DNA of 64,000 nt from positions 124,001-188,000 of the forward strand of contig NZ_JAEMHM010000008.1 of NCBI RefSeq assembly GCF_016458275.1, written 5' to 3'. This document shows, in pieces, positions 44,155-51,893 of this stretch. Position numbers and translations under genes: made by a program. The notes beneath the pieces were generated by a model. It did no database searches, was not told the DNA's origin, and was given only the letters and a program-made list of their open reading frames with translations. How positions within the stretch are numbered: position 1 is the first letter of the stretch; the number at the start of each line of letters is the position of its first letter. The DNA comes from Geomesophilobacter sediminis. GTDB taxonomy: Bacteria > Desulfobacterota > Desulfuromonadia > Geobacterales > Geobacteraceae.

Positions 44155-44280
44155 TGGACCTGCCGTAGGTGCCATCTCCTTTTCCTCAAGCTGCAGGGGC
44201 GGGCTCGCAGGCAATAGTGCCGGGGCCGGGGGATAGCTAAGAAGTGGGCCTGCGGCAGGTCCAACCTGACCGGTTATGTA
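44155..44280 (+). ncRNA. Structured leader upstream of the DUF2284 gene, riboswitch-like
   Basis: TGGACCTGCCGTAGG (44155-44169) pairs with CCTGCGGCAGGTCCA (44249-44263) in a 15-bp stem with one G-U pair. It encloses about 79 bases with GGCA...TGCC and GGGGC-rich segments. A terminator follows directly (44281-44314) before the ribosome binding site of the DUF2284 gene, so an attenuation mechanism is possible. I cannot match the loop to any known riboswitch class. Confidence 0.45.
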
Positions 44281-44314
44281 AAAAAAGGCCGGCCCGAATG
44301 GGCTGGCCTTTTTG
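44281..44314 (+). terminator. Rho-independent terminator in the DUF2284 leader
   Basis: GGCCGGCCC pairs with GGGCTGGCC around GAAT, with A6 before and TTTTTG after. It lies 63 bases before the start of the gene, so it is either the end of an upstream transcript or an attenuator. Confidence 0.85.
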
Positions 44315-44376
44315 TTTGTTTTTGTTTAACCTCCGGGACCACTTCCCGCCAGGGAGGATCCGGGGAGGGACCGATC

Positions 44377-44916
44377 ATGGCTGACCAGAACGCATTGCAG
44401 AGATTGTTTCACAAGCACGGCTTCAGTGATTTCCGCTGGATCGATCCCGCCGAAATCGTGGTCGCGAACTGGGTCCGCATGAAATGCACCTTCGGGTGCG
44501 ATTCCTACGGCAGGAATGCCTCCTGCCCCCCCAACACCCCTTCCATTGCCGAATGCCGGAGCTTCTTTCGCGAGTACCGCATCGGCGCCGTGTTTCACTT
44601 CACCAGCCGCTTCGAGGACCCGGACGACCGCCATGAGTGGTCGCGCAAGGTGAACCTCGAACTTTTGGCCCTGGAGCGGGAAGTCTTTCTGCAGGGATAT
44701 CAGAAAGCGTTTCTGCTTTTCATGGATAGCTGCAACCTCTGCAAAGAGTGCGCTAAGTCCCGCAGTGTCTGCCGCAACCGCAAGATGGCGCGCCCTGCTC
44801 CGGAAGCCCTCGGGATGGACGTCTTTGCCACCGTGCGCGGCTTTGGCTTCCCCATTGACGTGCTTTCCGACTATCAGCAGGAGATGAACCGCTACGCCTT
44901 CCTTCTGCTGGAGTAG
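44377..44916 (+). CDS. DUF2284 metal-binding protein
   Basis: A 179-residue cytoplasmic protein with the DUF2284 pattern: MKCTFGCDSYGRNASCPPNTPS at the N-terminus and DSCNLCKECAKSRSVCRN in the middle, giving eight or so conserved Cys that likely bind an iron-sulfur cluster. The start follows GGAGG-like sequence (GGGGAGGGACC). Function of the family is unknown; it is frequent in anaerobes and often near corrinoid or methyltransferase genes. Here it has a structured leader of its own. Confidence 0.85.
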   Translation: MADQNALQRLFHKHGFSDFRWIDPAEIVVANWVRMKCTFGCDSYGRNASCPPNTPSIAECRSFFREYRIGAVFHFTSRFEDPDDRHEWSRKVNLELLALEREVFLQGYQKAFLLFMDSCNLCKECAKSRSVCRNRKMARPAPEALGMDVFATVRGFGFPIDVLSDYQQEMNRYAFLLLE

Positions 44917-44936
44917 CGCCTCCCGCGGCTCCTTCG

Positions 44937-45293
44937 TTACCGGGGAATCGGGGACCTATCATCATCTTTCCGTTCTTCGTCGTCACGATTTTCCAGCGGT
45001 ACCAGGACAAACGTCTCGTCGTGCCCTTCGAAATAGAGCGCGAACAACGTCCCCTCCTCCTCAACCCGGTGCATGACCTGTTCCGGCGTCAACCCGTAGA
45101 TTTCCGCGTACTCCTCCGGGGGCACCAGGGGATACCCTTCATGGTGCAACTGTCCCGCCACCGCTGACCACGCAACCCGCGATTCCACTTCCATGATGTT
45201 CTCGCGCGGCCCCTTCATCACGAATTCTCCGAGCTCCAGCCGGATCGCGACCCGGTCGGCAAGATCTCGAAGCACGTTCAGCTCAACCGTCAT
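44937..45293 (-). CDS. Hypothetical acidic protein
   Basis: A 118-residue soluble protein with MKGPRENIMEVESRVAWSAV, PPEEYAEIYGLTPEQVMHRV (helix-turn-helix-like length) and the ending RDDEERKDDDRSPIPR. No family recognised. ATG 45293 (GGGGGGAA upstream) is used; an ATG at 45308 is in frame. It converges with the DUF2284 gene. Confidence 0.65.
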   Translation of the reverse strand: MTVELNVLRDLADRVAIRLELGEFVMKGPRENIMEVESRVAWSAVAGQLHHEGYPLVPPEEYAEIYGLTPEQVMHRVEEEGTLFALYFEGHDETFVLVPLENRDDEERKDDDRSPIPR

Positions 45294-45583
45294 GGCAATT
45301 CCCCCCATTTTCCTGGCGTTATCCCGTGGTTTTGCTTCCCCGGCCGATGGCAGAAAGGGTAACTATACCACAGCAGTAGGCGACTGGTGTCGTGTGGGGA
45401 TATGAGCATGATCGGGGTCGGCTCAATTTGGCTCGCCGTCCCCCCGGAAAAGTTGCGGGTGTCCCCTGGTCCCACGGAAGGCCGTCCCCGTGCTTGCCGC
45501 CGGGGGGGGCTTGGATACAATCGTTCAATTGTCCCGGGGGGGGCAATTCCGTTGAAGGGGACCGGGTTTAGGGGGAACACGTC
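45294..45583. other. 290-base intergenic region with poly-G tracts
   Basis: Contains several G-runs (45500-45545) and no gene. The DNA reads through into the lipase maturation factor remnant. Confidence 0.4.
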
Positions 45584-46025
45584 ATGGAAATCGCCGGAGT
45601 CCTCACCTTACTGTGCCAGGGGATTCTCCTGGCCCGTGGCAATTTCTCCTGGCTCGGCCTGCTCACCGTTGTCCTTGCACTCAGCACCTTCAGCAGTCCC
45701 AACTGGAAAAGGTCCTGCCGGCCACCTGCGCCTGGATTGGCTGATGTGGTTTGCCGCGATGCCGTCACTTTATTACGATCCCTGGTTCGTCCGGCTTCTG
45801 GAGCGGATCCTTCAGGGAGACCGGCCGACCCTGGCGCTCCTGGACGGCAATCCTTTTCCGGAGGCGCCGCCGAAGTTCGTCCGAGCCCTGCACTACCGTT
45901 ACCGGTTTACCACTCCGGAGGAGCGGCGACGAACGGGTGCCTGGTGGCACCGGGATCTGGCGGGGATCTATTTCCCGCCGGTGTCGCGGGAGGAGCTTTG
46001 GGAGTTGGACCGGCAGCTTCCGTAG
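45584..46025 (+). pseudogene. Degraded lipase maturation factor (LMF1/DUF1222-like) gene
   Basis: Two fragments in different frames match this membrane protein family. Bases 45584-45705 encode MEIAGVLTLLCQGILLARGN plus FSWLGLLTVVLALSTF, a transmembrane pair of LMF proteins. From about 45720 in another frame comes LRLDWLMWFAAMPSLYYDPW, then RILQGDRPTLALLDGNPFPE, RALHYRYRFTTPEERRRTGA and YFPPVSREELWELDRQLP, the soluble C-terminus of the family. The N-terminal helices and the central loop are missing and a frame change joins the two parts, so it cannot make the full protein. Confidence 0.78.
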
Positions 46026-46105
46026 CGGGAAGCGAAAAAGAGTAGGTAGCGCGGAAGGGGGATTACGACCACGGTGCCGATACGGAAAGAGCCGGGCACG
46101 CGGCC

Positions 46106-46699
46106 TCAGCGCGAGCCGATTCGTTCGGCGAGAAAGCTCCGGGCGTCGGCTCCGACTTCGGGGAGAAAGGCAAGGAAGTCACGGTGCAGCCCGTCGTAAT
46201 GCCGGGCGAGTTCCGCTCCGCCGGCGGGGAGCGGGTTAGGTTGCCTGATCCGGTGCGACAGACGTTTCAGGGCGTGATCGATCCCGGAAACGGTGCGGTA
46301 GGAGGGGATGAAGTCGTCGAAGATCAAGGGGAGCAGGTTCTGCAGCCGTTGGGGGAGGGTGTCTTTGCGCGCCTCCACGATGCTGCGGACCCGATCCAGG
46401 TATCGGTCCAGCGGATCGGCGGCGAAAGCGCTCCAGTTGAGGGAGAGGAAATGGTCGTAGCAGAGGTCGACCACCACGCCGCGGTACAGCCCCAGCTCGG
46501 GGGAAAGCCGGTTACGGCTCCGGACGAAGCAGGGATGGTTCTGGGCAAAGGAATCGATTCTGCGGTGCAGTCGAAGCCCCGTTGCCAACCCGGGTGAAAA
46601 ATCGTCACCGATCCTCCCTTTTACGAAATCTCCGGCGAGGTTGCCCACCAGGATCTCCGGGTCGTCGCCGGACAGGTAAAGATGGAATAGGTAGTTCAT
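46106..46699 (-). CDS. acpH: Acyl carrier protein phosphodiesterase (AcpH)
   Basis: A 197-residue protein matching AcpH/DUF479: MNYLFHLYLSGDDPEILVGN, GDFVKGRIGDDFSPGLATGL, RLHRRIDSFAQNHP and VVVDLCYDHFLSLNW. The His and Asp residues of the HD-like metal site (LHRRID ... DLCYDHFL) are present. AcpH removes the phosphopantetheine arm from acyl carrier protein. The ATG is at 46699 with AAGGAA upstream. It diverges from moaA. Confidence 0.88.
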   Translation of the reverse strand: MNYLFHLYLSGDDPEILVGNLAGDFVKGRIGDDFSPGLATGLRLHRRIDSFAQNHPCFVRSRNRLSPELGLYRGVVVDLCYDHFLSLNWSAFAADPLDRYLDRVRSIVEARKDTLPQRLQNLLPLIFDDFIPSYRTVSGIDHALKRLSHRIRQPNPLPAGGAELARHYDGLHRDFLAFLPEVGADARSFLAERIGSR

Positions 46700-46992
46700 G
46701 CACGTGTTCCTTCCCGGGCAAAAAGCAGTGGTACGGATGGCGCTCCTTCCCTCGCTCAGGGTAGCATGAACGCGGTCGAAGCTGGGACATTTGTTGCACC
46801 GGGGGGGCGCGTGGGGTGGGGACCCCGTGCTCACGCGGCAGCGCAAGGATCGAACGGCGCGGGTTGCCTCCTGGTGACCCAGTTTGGTAATGTATACGCC
46901 CCGCAGCCGTGGAAAGTTCTGGAGATCGACGGAAAAAATCTCTACACTAGGAGGTCCGGCGCCCTATGTCTACCCGCCGGCAAAGGAAACCT
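46700..46992. other. 293-base divergent intergenic region between acpH and moaA
   Basis: No Moco riboswitch-like structure stood out. An AGGAGG (46949-46954) lies 11 bases before an in-frame ATG at 46966, an alternative moaA start. Confidence 0.4.
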
Positions 46993-47967
46993 ATGGAGCT
47001 CGTTGATACTTTCGGCCGCAGGATCAATTACCTGCGCCTTTCGATCACCGACCGCTGCAACATGCGCTGTCGTTACTGCATGCCGGCGGAAGGGGTGGAG
47101 AAACTCACCCACAGCGACGTCCTGAGTTACGAGGAGCTGCTGCGGATCGGTCGCGCCGCCGTGAATGAAGGGGTCGAGAAGATCCGCGTCACCGGAGGCG
47201 AACCGCTGGTGCGCAAGGGGATCCTCCCCTTCCTCTCTTCCCTGTCGGCGCTTCCCGGCCTCCGCCAGCTGGTGCTGACCACCAACGGCGTCCTTCTGGA
47301 GGAGCTGGCGGCGCCGCTGCACGCGGCGGGGGTTCAGCGGCTGAACGTGAGCCTCGACTCGCTGGACCCGGCACGTTTTGCCGCCGTCACCCGCGGCGGG
47401 GATCTCTCCCGGGTGTTGGCCGGAATTGAGGCGGCGCGGCGGGAAGGGTTCCCGATCAAGCTCAACATGGTGGTGATGCGCGGGGTGAACGACGACGAGG
47501 TGGAGTCGGTGGCCTCGCTGGCGCTCGACGCCCCGTTCTCGGTCCGTTTCATCGAGTACATGCCTTCTTCCGGCGAGGAGCGTTGGCAGTCGCTCGTGGT
47601 CCCGGGAGAGGAAATTTTGCGCCGGCTTTCGGCGCGCTTCACCCTGGAACTGGTGGACCGCGGCGCCTTGTCCGGTCCGGCCCGGGAGTACCGCATTCCC
47701 GGAGCGGCCGGGACGGTCGGTATCATCACCCCGGTGACCGGCCACTTCTGCGGCGACTGCAACCGGATCCGGGTGACCTCCACCGGCAAAGCCAAAAGCT
47801 GCCTTTTTTCCGGGGGCGAACTCGACCTCCGCCCCTACCTGCAGGAGGGGGACGCCGCGCTGCAGGAGGCGCTGCGCCGGATCGTCCGGGAAAAACCGCA
47901 CCGGCACCAGCTGACCCAGGAAAATGATGAACCCACCCCGTTCGCCATGTCGAAAATCGGCGGCTAA
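46993..47967 (+). CDS. moaA: GTP 3',8-cyclase MoaA (molybdenum cofactor biosynthesis)
   Basis: A 324-residue radical SAM enzyme that with MoaC converts GTP to cyclic pyranopterin monophosphate. It shows the N-terminal cluster CNMRCRYC, the GGEPL motif (RVTGGEPLVRKG), the second cluster GHFCGDCNRIRVTSTGKAKS with its third Cys, and the C-terminal Gly-Gly (SKIGG) used in activation. I start at ATG 46993 (AAAGGAAAC); an ATG at 46966 is equally possible. The MOSC gene follows 15 bases later. Confidence 0.97.
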   Translation: MELVDTFGRRINYLRLSITDRCNMRCRYCMPAEGVEKLTHSDVLSYEELLRIGRAAVNEGVEKIRVTGGEPLVRKGILPFLSSLSALPGLRQLVLTTNGVLLEELAAPLHAAGVQRLNVSLDSLDPARFAAVTRGGDLSRVLAGIEAARREGFPIKLNMVVMRGVNDDEVESVASLALDAPFSVRFIEYMPSSGEERWQSLVVPGEEILRRLSARFTLELVDRGALSGPAREYRIPGAAGTVGIITPVTGHFCGDCNRIRVTSTGKAKSCLFSGGELDLRPYLQEGDAALQEALRRIVREKPHRHQLTQENDEPTPFAMSKIGG

Positions 47968-47982
47968 CACTCAGGAGAAAAG

Positions 47983-48426
47983 ATGGCATCCGTTGTAGCG
48001 GTCTGTATCAGCGAAAAGAAGGGAGAGCGCAAGACCCCGGTCGAGTCGGTGGTCCTTCGGGAGAATCACGGCATCGTGGGGGACGCCCATGCGGGAGACT
48101 GGCACCGCCAGGTGAGCCTGCTGGCCCGGGAGAGCATCAACAAGATGCGGGACATGGGGCTGGACGTGGACAACGGCGATTTCGCCGAGAACCTCACCAC
48201 CGAGGGGATTCATCTCTACTCGCTCCCGGTGGGGGCGCGGCTTACGGTTGGGGAGACGCTTCTCGAGGTGACCCAGATCGGGAAGGAGTGCCACACCCGC
48301 TGTGCGATCTACCATCAGGCGGGAGACTGCGTCATGCCCAAGGAAGGGATCTTTGCCAAGGTGCTCAAAGGGGGGACGGTACAGGCGGGGGATGCGGTCG
48401 CGCTGGTGGAGGCGGGATCGGAGTAG
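47983..48426 (+). CDS. MOSC domain protein
   Basis: A 147-residue MOSC (Moco sulfurase C-terminal) domain protein: SVVLRENHGIVGDAHAGDWH, VSLLARESI, NLTTEGIHLYSLPVGARL and GKECHTRCAIYHQAGDCVMP with the conserved Cys cluster. MOSC domains are thought to transfer sulfur to the molybdenum cofactor. AGGAGAAA precedes the ATG, and it is cotranscribed with moaA. In related bacteria this small MOSC protein accompanies Moco genes. Confidence 0.93.
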   Translation: MASVVAVCISEKKGERKTPVESVVLRENHGIVGDAHAGDWHRQVSLLARESINKMRDMGLDVDNGDFAENLTTEGIHLYSLPVGARLTVGETLLEVTQIGKECHTRCAIYHQAGDCVMPKEGIFAKVLKGGTVQAGDAVALVEAGSE

Positions 48427-48469
48427 GCGCGACGGAGATTTTCTTCGTTCCGGAGCGCCACGCGGGCCT

Positions 48470-49006
48470 TTACCCCCGATCCCCGACCCCAGATCCCTGA
48501 TCCCGGTCATACAGCGGACCGGAGAGGTCGACATAGGTCAGGTAGAGTCTCAGGTCGAACTCCAACTGGTGGTATTCCGGTTCCAGGTGCTCGCAGAGTT
48601 GGTAGAACGCCTTGTTGTGGTCCCGCTCTTTAAGATGCGCCAGTTCGTGCACCACGATCATGCGCAGAAACTCCAACGGCGCCTCCTTGAACAGGGAGGC
48701 GACCCGGATCTCGTGCTTCGCCTTGAGTTTCGCCCCCTGAACGCGGGAAGCGAAGGTATGCAGTCCCAGCGCGTTGTCGATGACGATCTTCTGGTCGTAG
48801 ACGACCTTGCTGAGCGGCGGCGAGTTGCGGAGATAGTCGTTTTTGATGTCGACGGCGAAGGCATAAAGCGCGCGGTCGGTCCTGACTTCATGGACGTTCG
48901 GGTACTTTTGCAACAGCGCCGCCCCGAGCCGATCCTCTTCGATCAGCCGGCTGACCTGCCCGACGACCTGCGGTGCATATCCCGCCAAGTATTTAAGCTG
49001 CTTCAA
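48470..49006 (-). CDS. YgjP-like/SprT-type zinc metallopeptidase (DUF45)
   Basis: A 178-residue protein with the HExxH zinc motif in MIVVHELAHLKERDHNKAFY and the YgjP-like N-terminus KQLKYLAGYAPQVV. The likely start is the TTG at 49006 (GGAGCAAAG before it), since this matches the family's N-terminus; the frame runs to 49132 but has no better start and is Gly/His-poor and unlike the family. YgjP-type proteins are near SprT and are proposed metallopeptidases of unknown substrate. It converges on the MOSC gene. Confidence 0.82.
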   Translation of the reverse strand: MKQLKYLAGYAPQVVGQVSRLIEEDRLGAALLQKYPNVHEVRTDRALYAFAVDIKNDYLRNSPPLSKVVYDQKIVIDNALGLHTFASRVQGAKLKAKHEIRVASLFKEAPLEFLRMIVVHELAHLKERDHNKAFYQLCEHLEPEYHQLEFDLRLYLTYVDLSGPLYDRDQGSGVGDRG

Positions 49007-49232
49007 TTTCTTTGCTCCGTTCAGATGATGAACCGCGGTGCCCGCGATGCCCCTACAGTAGCGTGTCGTGATGAACCCAGGCAAGAGGTTTTTGTGGCCA
49101 CTTACGGGCAGTCCTGAGTGCACGGTGGGCACGGGGCGCCCACCCTACAGATGGTTGGCAGTTCCCTTCGAACTCCGCGTACGATCCGACCCCGGTCGCA
49201 CAGGCGCGACTAATCATGCAAGAGGTACCTTA
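49007..49232. other. Divergent intergenic region between the YgjP-like gene and moeA
   Basis: Contains a GTGGGCACGGGGCGCCCACC palindrome (49122-49141). No further signal recognised. Confidence 0.5.
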
Positions 49233-50453
49233 ATGCCCGGTTTTGAAGAAGCTCGCCGCATTATCCTGGCGAACGTCCAGCCGCTCGGGGAGGAGCGGGT
49301 TCCGCTGCTCGATGCCTTGGGGCGCGTCGTCTCCCAGGATCTTGCCGCACCGTGGGACCATCCCTTGTGCGACTTTTCCGCCATGGACGGGTTTGCCGTC
49401 CGGGCCGCCGACTGTGCCCACATTCCGGTCACCCTCACGGTAACCGATTATCTTCCCGCCGGCGGCAGCATCGAGGGAAGCGTCGCAGCCGGTTGCGCGA
49501 ACAAGATCATGACCGGGGCGCCCACGCCGCCGGGCTCGGACGCCATCGTGCCGATCGAGGAGGTGACCGAGGGGGAGGGGACGGTCACCGTCCGGGAACC
49601 GGTGCGCCCGGGGCAGCATATCCGCCGCCAGGGGGACGACCTCAAGGCGGGAACGGTGATCTTCCCCGCGGGAACGGTGATCCGCCCTGCCGAGGTGAGC
49701 ATGCTCGCCTCGATGGGAAAGGCCGTGGTGCCGGTACGCCGCCGGGCCCGCGTCGCCATTCTTTCCACCGGCGACGAACTCATCGACCTGGGGCAGTCTC
49801 CCACCCGGGGCAAGGTGATCAATTCCAACGCCCTTTCCCTGGCCGCCGCGGTGCGGGACGCCGGGGGAGTGCCGGTTCTGCTGGGGATCGCGCGGGACAA
49901 CCGGGAGAGCCATCGGGAAAAGATGCTCGAAGGGCTCAAGTGCGACGTGCTGATCACCTCAGCCGGGGTCTCCGCCGGAGACCGCGACCTGGTGCGCGCG
50001 GTTCTGGCCGAATTGGGGGCGCGGCAGCTCTTCTGGAAGATCGACATCAAGCCGGGTGGCCCGACCGCGTTCGCGGTGAAAGACGGCATCCCGGTCTTTT
50101 CGCTCCCGGGAAACCCGGTATCAACCATGGTGACCTTCGAGCTCTTCGTCCGACCGGCCCTCATGAAGATGATGGGACACCCCAAGGTGATCCGTCCCTT
50201 TGTGAAGGGGGTGCTTGCCGAGGATGTACGCAAGAAGCAGGGGAAACTGAACTTCATCCGGGTGCGCATCGAGAAGGAGGACGGCCGCTACCTTGCCTAC
50301 AGCGCCGGCGATCAGCACACCGGGGTCTTATCCACCATCGTGCGAAGCGACGCGCTCGCCGCGCTGCCGCTGGATGCGGCCCAGGTGCCCGCGGGGACCG
50401 AGGTGGACCTCCTCTTCCTGCATGAGGTGGATCTACAGGAAGAGCCCCGCTGA
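49233..50453 (+). CDS. moeA: Molybdopterin molybdotransferase MoeA
   Basis: A 406-residue enzyme that inserts molybdate into adenylated molybdopterin. Seen: CDFSAMDGFAVRAADC, IMTGAPTPPGSDAIVPIEEV, GDDLKAGTVIFPAG, the MogA-like domain with LSTGDELIDLGQ and ITSAGVSAGDRDLV, then FSLPGNPVSTMVTFELFVRP, and the C-terminal domain. The ATG at 49233 has AGAGG. Followed by moaC (75 bases) and mogA, forming a Moco operon. Confidence 0.96.
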   Translation: MPGFEEARRIILANVQPLGEERVPLLDALGRVVSQDLAAPWDHPLCDFSAMDGFAVRAADCAHIPVTLTVTDYLPAGGSIEGSVAAGCANKIMTGAPTPPGSDAIVPIEEVTEGEGTVTVREPVRPGQHIRRQGDDLKAGTVIFPAGTVIRPAEVSMLASMGKAVVPVRRRARVAILSTGDELIDLGQSPTRGKVINSNALSLAAAVRDAGGVPVLLGIARDNRESHREKMLEGLKCDVLITSAGVSAGDRDLVRAVLAELGARQLFWKIDIKPGGPTAFAVKDGIPVFSLPGNPVSTMVTFELFVRPALMKMMGHPKVIRPFVKGVLAEDVRKKQGKLNFIRVRIEKEDGRYLAYSAGDQHTGVLSTIVRSDALAALPLDAAQVPAGTEVDLLFLHEVDLQEEPR

Positions 50454-50528
50454 CCCGACTTGGGTTTCGCGGGGAGTCTTGGCGGGCGGTTCGTCGGCGG
50501 CATTACATGAACAGGAACAGGAGCAGAC

Positions 50529-51011
50529 ATGGCATTCAATCACTTTGACGAGCAGGGGCGGGCGATCATGGTGGACGTGAGCGGCAAGCAGCCGACGCTG
50601 CGGACCGCGGTCGCTTCCGCCAAGGTATTTCTGAAGCCGGAGACCCTGCAGGCGATCCTGGAAGGGAACATGGCGAAGGGGGATGTCCTCGGCGTCGCCC
50701 GGCTCGCCGGCATCGCCGCAGCGAAGAAGACTCCCGACCTGATTCCGCTTTCCCATCCGCTGGCCATCCACCATGCCGCCGTAGATTTCGAGGCCGACCC
50801 GGCCACCGGCGTGGTCCGGGTGCGCGCCACGGTGCGGGCTTTCGAGAGGACCGGCGTCGAGATGGAGGCGATGACCTCGGCCACGGTCGCGGCGCTCACC
50901 ATCTACGACATGTGCAAAGGGGCGGACAAATCGATCAGCATCGGCGAGGTCATGCTCCTTTACAAGGAAGGGGGCAAGAGCGGGTTGTTCCAAAGAGAGG
51001 AGACGGCATGA
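50529..51011 (+). CDS. moaC: Cyclic pyranopterin monophosphate synthase MoaC
   Basis: A 160-residue enzyme that converts the MoaA product to cPMP. The conserved LAGIAAAKKTPDLIPLSHPL and the C-terminal GVEMEAMTSATVAALTIYDM then CKGADKSI are complete, including the catalytic Lys of the CKGADK segment. AGGAACAGGAGC precedes the ATG. Its stop overlaps the start of mogA by 4 bases (ATGA). Confidence 0.97.
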   Translation: MAFNHFDEQGRAIMVDVSGKQPTLRTAVASAKVFLKPETLQAILEGNMAKGDVLGVARLAGIAAAKKTPDLIPLSHPLAIHHAAVDFEADPATGVVRVRATVRAFERTGVEMEAMTSATVAALTIYDMCKGADKSISIGEVMLLYKEGGKSGLFQREETA

Positions 51012-51493
51012 GAGCGGCAATCCTTACCTTGAGCGACAAGGGGGCCCGCGGCGAGCGGACCGACGCCAGCGGCCCCGCACTGGAGGCCTTTTTGAAGGAG
51101 CGCGGAGTCGCCACGGTCAAGATGGATCTGATCGCCGACGAGGCGGCGCTGATTTCCGCGACCCTGGCGGCTTGGGCCGACGGAAACGTTGCCGACCTCA
51201 TCCTCACCACCGGCGGGACGGGGGTTTCCCCGCGCGACGTCACCCCGGAGGCGACCGAGGCGATCTTGGACCGGGTGATCCCCGGGTTCGGCGAGGTGAT
51301 GCGGGCCCGCAGCCTGCAGAAAACGCCGCATGCGATGATCTCCCGGGCGATCGCCGGCATCCGGGGTTCGGCACTGATCATCAACCTGCCGGGAAGCCCG
51401 AAAGGGGCGGTGGAGAACCTGGAAGCGGTCTGGCCGGCGGTGCCGCATGCGGTGGCGAAGATCCAGGGGGACCCGGCGGACTGCGCAACCTGA
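51008..51493 (+). CDS. mogA: Molybdopterin adenylyltransferase MogA (MoaB family)
   Basis: A 161-residue protein of the MogA/MoaB family that adenylates molybdopterin. Motifs: LTLSDKGARGERTDASGPAL, LILTTGGTGVSPRDVTPEAT and INLPGSPKGAVENL. ATGA overlap with moaC; AGAGGAGA before the start. moaD, moaE and mobA are not in the window. Confidence 0.93.
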   Translation: MRAAILTLSDKGARGERTDASGPALEAFLKERGVATVKMDLIADEAALISATLAAWADGNVADLILTTGGTGVSPRDVTPEATEAILDRVIPGFGEVMRARSLQKTPHAMISRAIAGIRGSALIINLPGSPKGAVENLEAVWPAVPHAVAKIQGDPADCAT

Positions 51494-51893
51494 ACGACGG
51501 GACCCTTCTGTCGGAGCGCCTTTCCAGGCGCGATCCGCCGGAGGCGGTGACCGCGGTTGCGGTTAATCGCTCCTGGAAAGGTGCTCCGACAGGGTTTGTC
51601 GCCTTGCATGCAAAGAGTCGATCGCGACGGGAATGTCACTCCTGCAGTATCATCCGAACCTTCCCAGCTCAGCATTCATATTGCTCTACCGGGAACCTTA
51701 ACGATTGCCTGTCTCAGCTCTCAACGCCTCATCACTTGATGGGGCTTTTTGCTGTATTCAGAGATATTTCACTCTCTCAGCGATGCTTCCTATTGAGTTA
51801 GCTGAAAGATCTGATTCAATAGATGGAAGATGTTTTGCGGCGGTTGCATGTTCCTATGAGTTTTGGGGGTGCCCTTTGATTGAGCTTCACCAG
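51494..51893. other. 400-base intergenic region with repeats
   Basis: Holds a REP-like palindrome (51508-51592) and a GCGACGGGAATGTCAC repeat (51620-51646). The AT-richer last 200 bases precede the diguanylate cyclase gene and must contain its promoter. Confidence 0.55.
51508..51592. repeat. REP-like palindrome (GTGGGAGCGCC family), variant full copy
   Basis: CTGTCGGAGCGCCTTTCCAGG faces CCTGGAAAGGTGCTCCGACAG. The compensatory change GTGGG to GTCGG in one arm with CCGAC in the other keeps the stem paired, which supports selection for the structure or copying by inversion. Confidence 0.9.
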
